Positions 24,965 through 34,182 of a stretch of DNA of 64,000 bases are shown here, one piece after another. The notes below the pieces were generated by a model that saw only the letters and a program-made list of their open reading frames with translations, had not been told where the DNA came from and made no database searches. The first letter of the stretch is position 1. Each line of letters opens with the position of its first letter. The DNA is from Sphingomonas aracearum. GTDB lineage: Bacteria; Pseudomonadota; Alphaproteobacteria; Sphingomonadales; Sphingomonadaceae. The stretch covers positions 80,645-144,644 of the forward strand of contig NZ_QQNB01000004.1 of the NCBI RefSeq assembly GCF_003345355.1, given 5' to 3'. The position numbers and the translations under genes are program-made.

Positions 24965-26275
24965 TTGGCCTCACGGCGCGAAACCTGGGCGCGGGCGATC
25001 TGCGACACCGCAAGTGTTGGCAGGTATCTGCTGCCTGGGCGCGACTTGGAGTTCATACCGACGTTCCAAGACGTCGGCGAGGTCGATGTCCAAACCTTCC
25101 TTGAGCGCCTCGATGACCGTGGCGGCAGCATCGAGCTTCTCGCTAGTGCCTACTGGCTGTCACAGCCTGAGGTGGAGCAGTTCATCTTCCGCGATCTTCC
25201 CGTGCTGCTCAAGAACCTAGGGCACGGGTCGCGGTCTTCGCCGCCCTCGGTTGAGCCGACTTTTAAGGGTCGGGTGCTGTGGCAGAACACGATCCTTGGC
25301 CGCTTGTCGGGTGCCGTGCCGCGGGGCCGCTACCTCGTCCAGCACATCGAGAAGTCAGCCGACATTCCCGAAAACCGGTTGCTGAAGCTTTTCCTCACGC
25401 GCATCGTCACGACCGCGAACGAGATGGCGCGACGAGGCACCGGTGCGCTGCCGCAGCGCTTTGCATCGATCCGCGACACCGCCCAGCGCGGCCTGTTGAA
25501 CACTTACCTGTCGGGCGTCGAGCTGGAGCACCGCATCACAGCCCGCATGTTATCCACGGCCATTCGTCATCGCGACCACCGATACTCACGCTTGGCGCAC
25601 CTCGCTCGCGACTTCGACCAAGCAGTAATCCGGGGTAAGTGGGTACAAATCCTTGAATTATTGAGGAAAGGCTGGTTGGCGCCAGTGTCAAGCGATGACC
25701 TGTTCGAGCTCTACGCCCTCATCCTCGTTATGCAGGCGGTCGAGAGCGACCTTGGTTTTGGAGAGCCAAAGGCATATGGATTAATCCAGCGTGAGCGCTC
25801 CGCTGTCGCATCCTACCAGCGCGCCGACGGCGTCCGTGCAGAGGTCTTCTATAATCAGGTGCCAAGCAGCATCTTCAAGGGGTGCGGTTCCGAATACGTG
25901 CAACTCCTTGGATCGCACGATGGCATAGTGGGCGGCGAGCGCCGACCGGACATAACCGTTCGCTTCATTTCTGGCACGGCAGATCGTCGTGTGCTCGTCG
26001 AAGTGAAGGAGACCGAGGACCCAACCTACATCCGCGACAGCGTTTACAAGGTACTCGGCTACATGCGAGATTTCGCCGGCGTCTGGGCTAACCTCCCCGA
26101 CCAGCTTCCAAAGGCCGTGCTACTGTTTCCGACGAGCATTGCCCCGAAGGGAGCACCGGCTCACTTGGTGCTAGTCTCGTCCGATCGCCCCGAAGATTTG
26201 GGGTCAGCCCTCGGAGCTGCGCTCGGCGATCTTGGCCACGGGCTGGCCGAGGAAATTGACGAGGCGACCGCGTAG
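24965..26275 (+). CDS. McrC-like nuclease subunit (DUF2357/PD-(D/E)xK)
   Basis: 436 residues from a TTG three bases after the McrB-like stop. The C-terminal third contains a PD-(D/E)xK nuclease core: Asp 329 in RRPDITVRF and Glu 346/Lys 348 in VLVEVKETED, followed by a KVLGYMRDF helix. The N-terminal part with DIPENRLLKLFL matches the McrC/DUF2357 layout of LlaJI-type R2 subunits. Expected to cut DNA when loaded by the ATPase partner. Its 3' end overlaps the convergent vsr gene by 72 bases. Confidence 0.8.
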   Translation: MASRRETWARAICDTASVGRYLLPGRDLEFIPTFQDVGEVDVQTFLERLDDRGGSIELLASAYWLSQPEVEQFIFRDLPVLLKNLGHGSRSSPPSVEPTFKGRVLWQNTILGRLSGAVPRGRYLVQHIEKSADIPENRLLKLFLTRIVTTANEMARRGTGALPQRFASIRDTAQRGLLNTYLSGVELEHRITARMLSTAIRHRDHRYSRLAHLARDFDQAVIRGKWVQILELLRKGWLAPVSSDDLFELYALILVMQAVESDLGFGEPKAYGLIQRERSAVASYQRADGVRAEVFYNQVPSSIFKGCGSEYVQLLGSHDGIVGGERRPDITVRFISGTADRRVLVEVKETEDPTYIRDSVYKVLGYMRDFAGVWANLPDQLPKAVLLFPTSIAPKGAPAHLVLVSSDRPEDLGSALGAALGDLGHGLAEEIDEATA

Positions 26276-26659
26276 AGCATTCTCATCGTCCGTCTCGCAC
26301 GCCCAGATAGTCAGTACGTCCCATCCCTTCGCCTGCAAAGCCTCGACATTCGCGCGGTCGCGCTCGGCGTTCCGGTCTAGCTTCGGGTTCCAGTATCCGG
26401 TGTTAGATCGCGGCCGGCCGCCGTCGGTGCAGCCCTTCGCCTGGTGCCCGTGCCAGAAGCAGCCGTGGATGAGGACGGCCTTTCGGCGGCGGGTGAAAGC
26501 GACGTCGGGCTTACCCGGCAAGTCCTTCAGGTGGATGCGAAAGCGATAGCCCAGTCGATGTAGCAGGCGACGCACGCGCAGCTCGGGCTTTGTGTCCTTG
26601 GACTTGATCGCTTGCATGATCCGCCGCTGACCAGCGGCGGATCGGTTGTTACTAGGCAT
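26204..26659 (-). CDS. vsr: Very short patch repair endonuclease Vsr
   Basis: 151 residues with the full Vsr signature: IMQAIKSKDTKPELRVRRLL, PGKPDVAFTRRRKAVLIHGC (catalytic Asp and the zinc His/Cys), FWHGH, NTGYWNPKLDRNAERD. Vsr nicks at T:G mismatches formed when 5-methylcytosine deaminates, protecting the recognition sites of the neighbouring C5 methyltransferase. Overlaps the methyltransferase gene by 8 bases, so the two are translated together. Confidence 0.92.
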   Translation of the reverse strand: MPSNNRSAAGQRRIMQAIKSKDTKPELRVRRLLHRLGYRFRIHLKDLPGKPDVAFTRRRKAVLIHGCFWHGHQAKGCTDGGRPRSNTGYWNPKLDRNAERDRANVEALQAKGWDVLTIWACETDDENALRGRLVNFLGQPVAKIAERSSEG

Positions 26660-27959
26660 CGACCTTGGTGCGGCGGCTCGTCTTGGGCTTGGCCTTGATC
26701 TCGCCGATCGTCGTCAGCACCTCGATCACAGCGCGGCCTAGGCCCTCGCCCATCAGCGGGGGCACGGCATTGCCGACCTGGCTGCAGCGCGCCACGTCGA
26801 AGCGGCGGCGGGGCCCGTTTATGGTATAGCGGCCGTGGAAGGTGAAGCGGTCGGGGAACGACTGCAGGCGCGCCATCTCGCGGACGGTGATGTTCCGGGC
26901 ATGCTTGTAGTGGATGTACTCGTCGGGGTGCGTAGTGATCGTGGCGACGAGAGCCGCCGAATCGAGCAGCACCTTCTTGTCCTTCTTCGTGCCGTTCTTG
27001 AGCAGGAATTCCTTCGACAGACGGCCTGGGGTCTGGGTGCGGTGCGCGAGCTCGTACAGGGTGCGCACACCCTCACCATGCACCGACATGCGATGCGAGT
27101 CCGGGATGGCGCCCTCCATAACACCCTCGCGCATCAGCTTCGCATAGGCACTCTTCGCGACGCCATAGACGCCCGACTTGAAGCGCGGGCTGTCGGGGCT
27201 GGTTACCACCCGCGCGCCTGCTAGGTCGTCGATCGCGTCCTTTACGGTGATGTTGCCCTCGGCCGGCAAGCCATGCTCGACGCGCACGGCCTTGGCAGCC
27301 CGCTCGATCGCGACCGCAGTCAGGTCATGCAGCGCTTGGCGCGACATGCCAGCCGCCATGACGCCGATGATCGCGACGCGCTTACGCGCCTGGGGTACGC
27401 CGAAGTCCGCGGAGTTGATGAGATGATAGCTAGCGATGTAGCCTAGGTCCTCAAGCTTCGCGATCGCGTCTTCGGCGACCGACGTTCCGGCCGTTCCTGG
27501 TTTCGATACGAAGCGGCGAGCCATGCCTTCGACATTCTCAATCAACACCGCTCGCGGCTGAACCAGCTCAACAAAGTCGAGCATGCGATAAACTAGGCTG
27601 TTCCGCTCATCCTCGCCGTCACGCTTCCCACCAACGGAAAAACCCTGACAAGGCGGGCCTCCAGCAACTAGGTCAACGGAACCTTTCAAGCCACGCAGAT
27701 GGTCACAGAATTCGCTGTTGGCGAGCAGCGCCACTAGGTCCGTGTTCTTACGTGGCATCCAATTCGGCCATCGGCTGAACGCCTTATACGGCGCATTAGC
27801 GTCAACCAGATTTGTCTCGAGTGTCTCGAAAGCCATAGGATCGCGCTCGATGGCGAACAGGCCATTCCAACCCGCACGATGCATGCCTAAGGCGAGCCCG
27901 CCGCAACCTGCAAAAAGCTCGATGGACGTCCAGGCCGGTGCTTCGTCGATGTCGTTCAT
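26652..27959 (-). CDS. dcm: C5 cytosine-specific DNA methyltransferase
   Basis: 435 residues from ATG 27959 (MNDIDEAPAWTSIELFAGCGG). Motif I FAGCGGLALG, motif IV GGPPCQGFSVGG with the catalytic Cys, motif VI ENVEGM, motif VIII-type QARKRVAIIG, and a C-terminal QVGNAVPPLMGEGLGRAV (motif X). Complete length. It would protect host DNA from the McrB/McrC-like restriction pair encoded head-on, making this a LlaJI-like system. The target sequence cannot be read from the protein by eye. Confidence 0.92.
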   Translation of the reverse strand: MNDIDEAPAWTSIELFAGCGGLALGMHRAGWNGLFAIERDPMAFETLETNLVDANAPYKAFSRWPNWMPRKNTDLVALLANSEFCDHLRGLKGSVDLVAGGPPCQGFSVGGKRDGEDERNSLVYRMLDFVELVQPRAVLIENVEGMARRFVSKPGTAGTSVAEDAIAKLEDLGYIASYHLINSADFGVPQARKRVAIIGVMAAGMSRQALHDLTAVAIERAAKAVRVEHGLPAEGNITVKDAIDDLAGARVVTSPDSPRFKSGVYGVAKSAYAKLMREGVMEGAIPDSHRMSVHGEGVRTLYELAHRTQTPGRLSKEFLLKNGTKKDKKVLLDSAALVATITTHPDEYIHYKHARNITVREMARLQSFPDRFTFHGRYTINGPRRRFDVARCSQVGNAVPPLMGEGLGRAVIEVLTTIGEIKAKPKTSRRTKVDA

Positions 27960-28239
27960 ACGCCTGTTCCAGTACTTTCCCACTGGCGCTCAACGCCGGA
28001 TGGAATCCCGTTGATCCGCCCATCATTGCGACGAGCGGCTACACCAATCAGCGACTTGATCATGCCCATACGGGCATTGTCCGCGTTAATTTGGAGATCA
28101 CGCACCCAGGAGCATGGCTTGGATCGACGCCGCGTTGAAGCGCCATGGCCGTTCTCCCATTGTTCTGGCGGGTTAGTGCTTGAGTAGCAGGTCGAAGTCA
28201 ACATTTTGCCTCCGATATGATGCGTGGAACGGATTGGCA

Positions 28240-28803
28240 TCAGGCGGCCGATCCTGCGGCGGTCAGTGCCCGGTAGAGGGTGGCATGGTGGCACTCGAGC
28301 AATTTGGCGGCTTCGCGCACCGACGTGCCTTCGCTCACCAACCGCTCGCCTAGCGCGATCTGATCAGGAGTGAGCTTAGGTGGGCGGCCGAAGCGGACTC
28401 CCCTCGCCCTGGCCGCTACTCGTCCGCTGCTGGTGCGCTGGTGGATCAGCTCGCGCTCGAACTCGGCGATGCCGGCGAACACCGTCAGCACCATGCGGCC
28501 AGCTGGCGAAGTCGTGTCCGCCCAAGGTTCCGCCAGCGAGCGCAGGCCGGCGCCGGCCTCCTTCAGCTTCTCGGCAATGTCGAGCAGGTCGCGAGTGGAG
28601 CGTGCCAGTCGGTCGAGCCGGGTCACAACCACCGTGTCATCGTCGCGTAGTTGCTCGATCATCTTAGCCAGCTCGGGCCGATCACGCTTCGCGCCCGACA
28701 CCTTCTCCTCGAACGTCCGCTTGCATCCGGCCTCCTTCAACGCGGCGCGTTGCAGCCGGAGGTCTTGGTCGTCGGTGGACACACGGGCGTAGCCAATCAG
28801 CAT
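28240..28803 (-). CDS. Serine resolvase/invertase family recombinase
   Basis: 187 residues from ATG 28803 (MLIGYARVSTDDQDL). Catalytic Ser 9, RLDRLARSTRDLL, FAGIAEFERELIHQRT, and C-terminal HTH (REAAKLLECHHATLYRAL). Unlike the two other resolvases in the window it is not next to a transposase. It may be a relic of an element that brought in the sulfite genes, or a plasmid multimer resolvase. About 280 bp on its 3' side to the methyltransferase contain no clear gene. Confidence 0.85.
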   Translation of the reverse strand: MLIGYARVSTDDQDLRLQRAALKEAGCKRTFEEKVSGAKRDRPELAKMIEQLRDDDTVVVTRLDRLARSTRDLLDIAEKLKEAGAGLRSLAEPWADTTSPAGRMVLTVFAGIAEFERELIHQRTSSGRVAARARGVRFGRPPKLTPDQIALGERLVSEGTSVREAAKLLECHHATLYRALTAAGSAA

Positions 28804-28926
28804 GTCGCAGAACTGTATCAGAAGGTTGGCGTTCTGCAACCGACTTTTGCGACGCCAGCGTACGAGAGAATACGAGCGTTGAGGGCGCTGTCGCTAAACT
28901 CAGGATATTCGCGACGTAAGCCGGCA

Positions 28927-29439
28927 CTAGGGCTTGCGCTCCACATCCTTCCTGTCTGCTTCGGCCGGCGTCAGCCGGGCTCGATCGCGGATGCGGCGTT
29001 CGAGCGGCGCGCCGACGAAGAGCACCAGCAACGCGAGGCTCAGCCCACCGACGATCAGCGGCCACACTGCCAGCCCTGCCGCCACGCCCAGGGCCGCCGA
29101 AACCCAGATGCAGGCCGCCGTCGCCAGTCCGTGCACTTCCTGCCCCTGCCCGACGCGCAGCACCGCCCCGGCACCGATGAAGCCCACGCCCGACAGGATG
29201 CCCTGCACTGCGCGGCCTGCTGCGTCGGCGTTCACGTTGGTGAGGCCGCTATGCACGATCGCCTGCACCGCAATGCAGCTCGCAAGGCCGACCAGCCCCA
29301 GCGTGCGCAGGCCCATGATCTGCCGGTTTTCGCGCGAGCGCTCCCAACCCAGCACCATGCCGGCTGCCGTCGCCACGATCAGGCGGCCGATCGCATCGGC
29401 CCAAAAGGCGAAGTCCGGCGGCATGATGGTCGGGATCAT
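28927..29439 (-). CDS. MgtC/SapB family membrane protein
   Basis: 170 residues from ATG 29439, overlapping the sulfite oxidase stop (ATGA). The MgtC signature is visible: GRLIVATAAGMVLGWERSRE, MGLRTLGLVGLASC, GILSGVGFIGAGAVL, GLATAACIWVSAALGVAAG. Four to five membrane helices. MgtC proteins modulate magnesium/ATP homeostasis in some pathogens; many plasmid or operon homologues have no known role. Here it is co-transcribed with yeiH and a sulfite oxidase, so a link to sulfur-oxyanion stress is possible but unproven. Confidence 0.83.
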   Translation of the reverse strand: MIPTIMPPDFAFWADAIGRLIVATAAGMVLGWERSRENRQIMGLRTLGLVGLASCIAVQAIVHSGLTNVNADAAGRAVQGILSGVGFIGAGAVLRVGQGQEVHGLATAACIWVSAALGVAAGLAVWPLIVGGLSLALLVLFVGAPLERRIRDRARLTPAEADRKDVERKP

Positions 29440-30569
29440 TCCACCAGCACGTGGACGTGGTGCCAGGCGGTGCAGAGATAGCCGGCGAAGTTCCACATCG
29501 TGTCCGGCCGCTCGGGCTGCCCCTGCCCCGCCTCGTCGAACGCGCGCACCACCAGATGCTGGCGACCCTTGGCCAGCGTGGCATCGAGTGACCAGCGCCG
29601 CCAGCCCCAGCGCGCTTCCGGATCGTCGGCGAACGTTGCCTGCCGCCAGTCCCGACCACCATTCACTGACACCTCGACGCGCGAGATGCCACGATCATAG
29701 GCGATGGCGTAGCCCTCGATCCGCACGCCGCCAGCCGGCAGGCTCTCGCCCGAGCCGGGCGAGCAGATCGCGGCGTTGAGCGGCATGGCATTGATAGTCA
29801 GTCCCTGTGACCAGTCGACGGTCTCGCTCGTCACGTCGGCGGGGAATAGCTTGTAGTCGTGTGCCTGGATCGGCGCGTCTGACGGTGCGTCCCGCACCTC
29901 GATCCGCGTCAGCCACTTGGCGCTGCGCACGCCGGCATAGCCCGGCACCACCATCCGCAGCGGCGCGCCATGCTCTGGCGCCAGCGGCTCACCGTTCATC
30001 GCCCAGGCGAGTAGCACGTCGGGTGCCCGCGCCTTGGCCATTCCGATCGACACGCCGAACGGCGCCTCCTTACCTTCCACGTCTACCTCGTCCGCGCCGG
30101 TGAACGCCACGAACAGGTCGGACGCACCCGGCGCGCCAACCGCGTCGAGCACATCGGCCAAGTGGACGCCGGTCCACTCCGCATTACCGATCGCGCCCAC
30201 GTCCCACGGGTCGCCCGAGGTCTTGCTGACCTGCTGGAGGTCAGTCCTCCGGTTGCCGGCACATTGCAGCACGGCGGTCACCATGCGCGTCGGAAAGGCG
30301 CTCTTCAGTTCCTCCACCGAGAAGGAGCGGCTTTCCACGTCAATCCCGCTCACCTCGATCCGGTGATCGGCGGGCAGATCAGGTACCGGCCCATGGCTGC
30401 GCACGTAGAAGAGCGCCTGCGGCGTCAGAAATTGCTCGATCAGTGCGCCGGGCTCCGGCTCAGCGTTATAGGGATCGGGGCTGCGCTCAATCATCTGCTC
30501 GCTCATGGTGCCAGAACGTGTGGAAGCCAGGATGGCCCCGGCTTTCCGATCATTGCTCCGTTGGATCAC
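29436..30569 (-). CDS. Molybdopterin-dependent sulfite oxidase
   Basis: Two starts are possible: a GTG at 30569 that overlaps the yeiH stop (GTGA), or ATG 30506 (MSEQMIERSPDPYNAEP), which is more like the family. No Tat or Sec signal is seen. The Moco-binding domain has FYVRSHGPVPDL and the molybdenum ligand Cys in AVLQCAGNRR. The C-terminal dimerisation domain contains GYAIAYDRGISRVEVSVNGG and ends WHHVHVLVE. The enzyme converts sulfite to sulfate. With the YeiH exporter and the LysR gene it forms a sulfite-detoxification unit. Confidence 0.85.
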   Translation of the reverse strand: MIQRSNDRKAGAILASTRSGTMSEQMIERSPDPYNAEPEPGALIEQFLTPQALFYVRSHGPVPDLPADHRIEVSGIDVESRSFSVEELKSAFPTRMVTAVLQCAGNRRTDLQQVSKTSGDPWDVGAIGNAEWTGVHLADVLDAVGAPGASDLFVAFTGADEVDVEGKEAPFGVSIGMAKARAPDVLLAWAMNGEPLAPEHGAPLRMVVPGYAGVRSAKWLTRIEVRDAPSDAPIQAHDYKLFPADVTSETVDWSQGLTINAMPLNAAICSPGSGESLPAGGVRIEGYAIAYDRGISRVEVSVNGGRDWRQATFADDPEARWGWRRWSLDATLAKGRQHLVVRAFDEAGQGQPERPDTMWNFAGYLCTAWHHVHVLVE

Positions 30570-31657
30570 GCGATGTGCAGCACGGCAAGCAGAGTGAAGC
30601 TGATAGCACCCAGGCCGAACAACGAGAGGACCACCGCGGCCGTGACCCGACCGCCCGCCTTGGCGACGGTGCGCACGTCCACGCCGAGCCCGAGCGCGGC
30701 CATGGAGACGACGGTCAGCAGCGTGGCGATGCGGCCGATCGGCGCGATAGCGGCGGTGGGCACCAGCCCCAGCGAGCGGCAGGCGACCAGCGCCAGGAAG
30801 CCGATGATGAACCAGGGAACGAGGTGGGCGAGGTCGAGCCGCTTATGGGCCGGCTCGCCGGTGACGAACTCGCCGGCATGCACATGCTGGGGGGCAAGCC
30901 GCGGCGCCACCAGCGACAGGACTAGGCACACCGGCCCGAGCATCAGCACGCGCACCAGCTTGACTAGCGTGCCCATCTGTACGGCCGCGGCCCCCAGCGG
31001 CGAGGCGGCCGCGATCACCTGCGGCACGGCATAGACGGTGAGACCGGCGAGCGCGCCGAACGCGAGCCCGTTTATGCCGAGCGCGAGCCCCAGCAGCGGC
31101 AGGCCGAGCACGACCACGACGCCGAGTACGGCGGTGAACGCGATCGAGGCGGCAACGTCGTCGCTGTCTGCCCCGATCACCGGTGCCACCGCCGCGATGG
31201 CCGAGTTGCCGCAGATCGAATTGCCGCATGCCACGAGCAGCGCCATGCGCGCCGGCAGGCCGAGCAGCCGACCGATGCAGAAGCTGAGCAGGATAGCTGA
31301 GGCCACCACGCCAGCAATGCCGACGAGCAGACCCGCGCCGGCCGATAATATGGTCGCCGCGCTGACCGATGCGCCGAGCAGGACCACCGCCACCTCCAGC
31401 AAATACTTGGCGCTGAAGGCGATGCCGTCGTGCCAGCGGTCGCCGGGCGTCCATAGGCTGCGCACCGCCGTGCCGATTAGGATGGCAAGCACCAAGGCTT
31501 CAAGCCACGCCTTGCCAGCCAGCGCACGCTCGCCTGCCTCCAAGGCGTAGGCAGCCCCGGTCACGGCAAGGCACAGGCCGATGCCGGGGAGCAAGCCAGC
31601 ACGCTTGCCGCTTCCCTGTGCCGACGATGCGAGATGGTGATGGGCGAGACTGGCCAC
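30566..31657 (-). CDS. yeiH: YeiH-family putative sulfate/sulfite exporter
   Basis: 363 residues with about ten membrane helices. UPF0324 signatures are clear: GTAVRSLW near 64, a LLGASVSAATI helix, VACGNSICGNSAIAAVAPVIGA near 145, AVPQVIAAASPLG, and ALGLGVDVRTV. Homologues are annotated as putative sulfate exporters and are typically controlled by a divergent LysR protein (YeiE), as here. First gene of a three-gene leftward operon with overlapping stops and starts. Confidence 0.87.
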   Translation of the reverse strand: MASLAHHHLASSAQGSGKRAGLLPGIGLCLAVTGAAYALEAGERALAGKAWLEALVLAILIGTAVRSLWTPGDRWHDGIAFSAKYLLEVAVVLLGASVSAATILSAGAGLLVGIAGVVASAILLSFCIGRLLGLPARMALLVACGNSICGNSAIAAVAPVIGADSDDVAASIAFTAVLGVVVVLGLPLLGLALGINGLAFGALAGLTVYAVPQVIAAASPLGAAAVQMGTLVKLVRVLMLGPVCLVLSLVAPRLAPQHVHAGEFVTGEPAHKRLDLAHLVPWFIIGFLALVACRSLGLVPTAAIAPIGRIATLLTVVSMAALGLGVDVRTVAKAGGRVTAAVVLSLFGLGAISFTLLAVLHIA

Positions 31658-31764
31658 GGCGGTTTCCTTCCGCGGTCGATCTATGCTCAGTCCACCAATC
31701 TATCCAACGCAGCTTTCTTGTTGTTTCGATCGTCAATCCTGATCGGTCCTGATAGCGATGTGAT

Positions 31765-32643
31765 ATGACGCTGGAGCAGCTCCGCATCTTCGTCGGCGTT
31801 GCCGAGCGCGAGCACATGACCGCTGCGGCGCGCGTGCTGAACGTCACGCAGTCAGCCGCCTCGGCGGCAATCGCGGCGCTGGAGGAGCGGCACGCGATAA
31901 AGCTGTTCCACCGCATCGGGCGGGGAATTGTGCTGACTGAGGCGGGCCAACTCTTCCTCACGGAGGCGCGCAGCGTGCTCGCGCGCGCAGGCGCGGCCGA
32001 GATGGTGTTGGACGAGCTGGGTGACCTCAAGCGCGGCACGTTGCGTGTCGTCGCCAGCCAGACCATCGCAGCCTATTGGTTGCCGCCGATCCTAGCCAAC
32101 TTCCGCCAACGCTACCCGGCGCTCGGCATCGAGCTGGCGATTGGCAACACCGCCCAGGCCGCGGCGCGCGTCCACGACGGCGAGGCCGACCTTGGGATCG
32201 TTGAAGGTGAAGTCGACGATCCGGCGCTGGCGCACTGGCCGATTGGCGAGGATCGGCTGGTGCTGGTCGGCGCCGAGCCATTCGGAGAGATCCGCATCGA
32301 TCCAGCTTGGCTGGCCCAAGCGCGGTGGGTGCAGCGTGAGCCGGGATCGGGCACGCGTTCGACGTTAGATCGCTATCTGGTCGCCCTCGGTGTCGATCCC
32401 GCTGCACTCGATGTAGCGCTCGTTCTCCCGTCGAACGAGGGTGTACGCACCGCCGTGGAGGCCGGCGCCGGCATCGCAGCCCTATCCTCGCTGGTGGTGG
32501 CACCAGCGATCAAGGCGGGAACGTTGCACGCCGCCTCGATCGTGTTCGATCCCCGCTCCTTCTTTGGCCTGCGCCATAAGGAACGCTACCGCACTAAGGC
32601 CGCTGATGCCTTGCTGGATGTGATCGGTTGGGGGAAGCAGTAG
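31765..32643 (+). CDS. LysR-family regulator (YeiE/CysB-like)
   Basis: 292 residues: N-terminal winged HTH (MTLEQLRIFVGVAEREHMTAAARVL, SQSAASAAIAALE-type helix) and a LysR effector domain with the turn LANFRQRYPALGIELAIGN. Divergent from yeiH over 107 bp, a standard LysR autoregulation layout. YeiE is known as a sulfite-responsive regulator in enterobacteria. The gene neighbourhood supports that role here, but the ligand is an inference. Confidence 0.86.
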   Translation: MTLEQLRIFVGVAEREHMTAAARVLNVTQSAASAAIAALEERHAIKLFHRIGRGIVLTEAGQLFLTEARSVLARAGAAEMVLDELGDLKRGTLRVVASQTIAAYWLPPILANFRQRYPALGIELAIGNTAQAAARVHDGEADLGIVEGEVDDPALAHWPIGEDRLVLVGAEPFGEIRIDPAWLAQARWVQREPGSGTRSTLDRYLVALGVDPAALDVALVLPSNEGVRTAVEAGAGIAALSSLVVAPAIKAGTLHAASIVFDPRSFFGLRHKERYRTKAADALLDVIGWGKQ

Positions 32644-32672
32644 GCCGCACTGCCGCTGACAACGGATGTCTC

Positions 32673-32702
32673 ATGTCGCAAAAACCTAGACATCTGCGAC
32701 AT
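32673..32702. repeat. Inverted repeat ATGTCGCA ... TGCGACAT
   Basis: Perfect 8-bp arms with a 14-bp spacer between the LysR stop and the AAA-PIN-ligase operon. A third partial copy, TTCGCGACAT, lies at about 32712. Might be an operator for the operon or a recombinase site; TTCGCGAC also appears near 28910, on the far side of the sulfite module. Confidence 0.45.
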
Positions 32703-32895
32703 TGGAAAGTCAGAAATTTCGCGACATGCCACTTTCTCGCTTCCCTGCCCACTGCCTCAATCAACCTTCGTTTGTGAGAAATGCCATTGTCGGGCAGGTG
32801 GCAAACCCAAAGGCGCTTGCCGCCGCTATGCGTCTTCTCGCCTTGCGTTTATGGATGGTGGTCAACGCAGCAAATCGGGTTGGGCGCTAAATTTT

Positions 32896-34182
32896 ATGTT
32901 CACACGACTCCGATTGGTAAACTTCAAAGCTTGGTCGGATACCAAGGATATAAGCCTGCGTCCGCTAACGATGCTTCTCGGCACCAACTCATCAGGGAAG
33001 TCGTCCCTTATCCAAAGCTTACTGCTACTCAAGCAGACAGCACGTTCACCCGATCGCACCGTTCATCTTAACCTTGGCGGAGACGAGATCAACGACTTGT
33101 TCGATTTTGGCGCCTTCGAAGACGTTCTGAACCAGAACGATGAAACACCCCGCCAGTTTTCGATCAGCTTTGATTTTGATGATCATGGCGTCGGACGCAT
33201 TAGCAAGGGCAGTTTCGAATGTTCCTACGGCCAGACCTCATCCGGCAGCGTGGTGGTCCAGACACTCGTCCTTAAGGCTGAGGGTCGCCAATTTAAGGCC
33301 ATCCGTCGAGAAAAGGGTGCTTTCTCGATCTTGGTTGATGATGACCAATCGCCAAGAGCCAAGGGGCGCGGTTACACACCTGAACGCTCGATTGCCTTTT
33401 CGGCCGACGCGATCGCCGTTCTTGATAAGGATGGTCAGCTGGTCGAGGATTTGAGCTTGGCTATCCGCCGTGAACTCGAGCGTATAATCTATCTTGGTCC
33501 GTTACGCCGTAAGCCGGAACGAGATTACCCTTGGAATAAGAGCAAGCCTGGTGACGTGGGGAGTGACGGACGCGGTGCGGTGGATGCCTTGTTGGCGAGC
33601 GCCCTGTTACGGGGCGACGAGCAGAATTACGTTGTAAACGGCGTCTCTCGCTGGCTCAGCAAGATGGGCGTCGCAGACAAGCTCGAAGTCCGGCAGCAAG
33701 GGCGGTCTAGCCGCTATGAGTTGATCGTGCATCGCGACGGCGTTGCATGCAATCTTCGTGACGTGGGTATCGGTGTCTCGCAGGTCCTGCCGGTGCTGGT
33801 AGTTTCCTACTTCGCTCCGAAGGGCAGCACGATCATCCTCGAGGAGCCCGAAATCCACCTGCATCCGCTTGCTCAGTCTGCTCTGGCCGAGCTCTTTGTG
33901 GATGTTAGTCGCGAAAGGGGGATTCAGTTTCTTGTCGAAACCCACTCCGAGCATCTGTTTCGACGTATGCAAACCCTGATCGCCAAGAGAACTGCATCCG
34001 CGAGCGATACAGCCATGTATTTCGTAAAGCGAAAGAACAAATCTGCGGAACTCTGCACTCTAGATATTGATGAGTTCGGCCGTGTGAAGAACTGGCCTGA
34101 TGGATTCTTTGGGAATGCGCTTGGAGAAACACGTGAACAGGCACGGCTTATGTTCGAGCGACAGAAAGCCAGTGGGCAATGA
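32896..34182 (+). CDS. AAA/SMC-like ATPase (DUF3696-type), gene 1 of ATPase-PIN-ligase operon
   Basis: 428 residues from ATG 32896 (MFTRLRLVNFKAWSDTKD). ABC/SMC-type ATPase: Walker A LLGTNSSGKSSLIQ at about 28-40, a middle insertion of about 230 residues, an ABC-signature-like DVGIGVSQVLPVLV, Walker B STIILEEPEIHLHP, and the H-loop QFLVETHSEHLFRRM. The C-terminal DIDEFGRVKNWPDGFFG is typical of DUF3696 proteins. Such ATPases are sensors or motors in several anti-phage systems (OLD, Septu PtuA). Its stop overlaps the start of the next gene (ATGA), so the two products are coupled. Confidence 0.85.
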   Translation: MFTRLRLVNFKAWSDTKDISLRPLTMLLGTNSSGKSSLIQSLLLLKQTARSPDRTVHLNLGGDEINDLFDFGAFEDVLNQNDETPRQFSISFDFDDHGVGRISKGSFECSYGQTSSGSVVVQTLVLKAEGRQFKAIRREKGAFSILVDDDQSPRAKGRGYTPERSIAFSADAIAVLDKDGQLVEDLSLAIRRELERIIYLGPLRRKPERDYPWNKSKPGDVGSDGRGAVDALLASALLRGDEQNYVVNGVSRWLSKMGVADKLEVRQQGRSSRYELIVHRDGVACNLRDVGIGVSQVLPVLVVSYFAPKGSTIILEEPEIHLHPLAQSALAELFVDVSRERGIQFLVETHSEHLFRRMQTLIAKRTASASDTAMYFVKRKNKSAELCTLDIDEFGRVKNWPDGFFGNALGETREQARLMFERQKASGQ

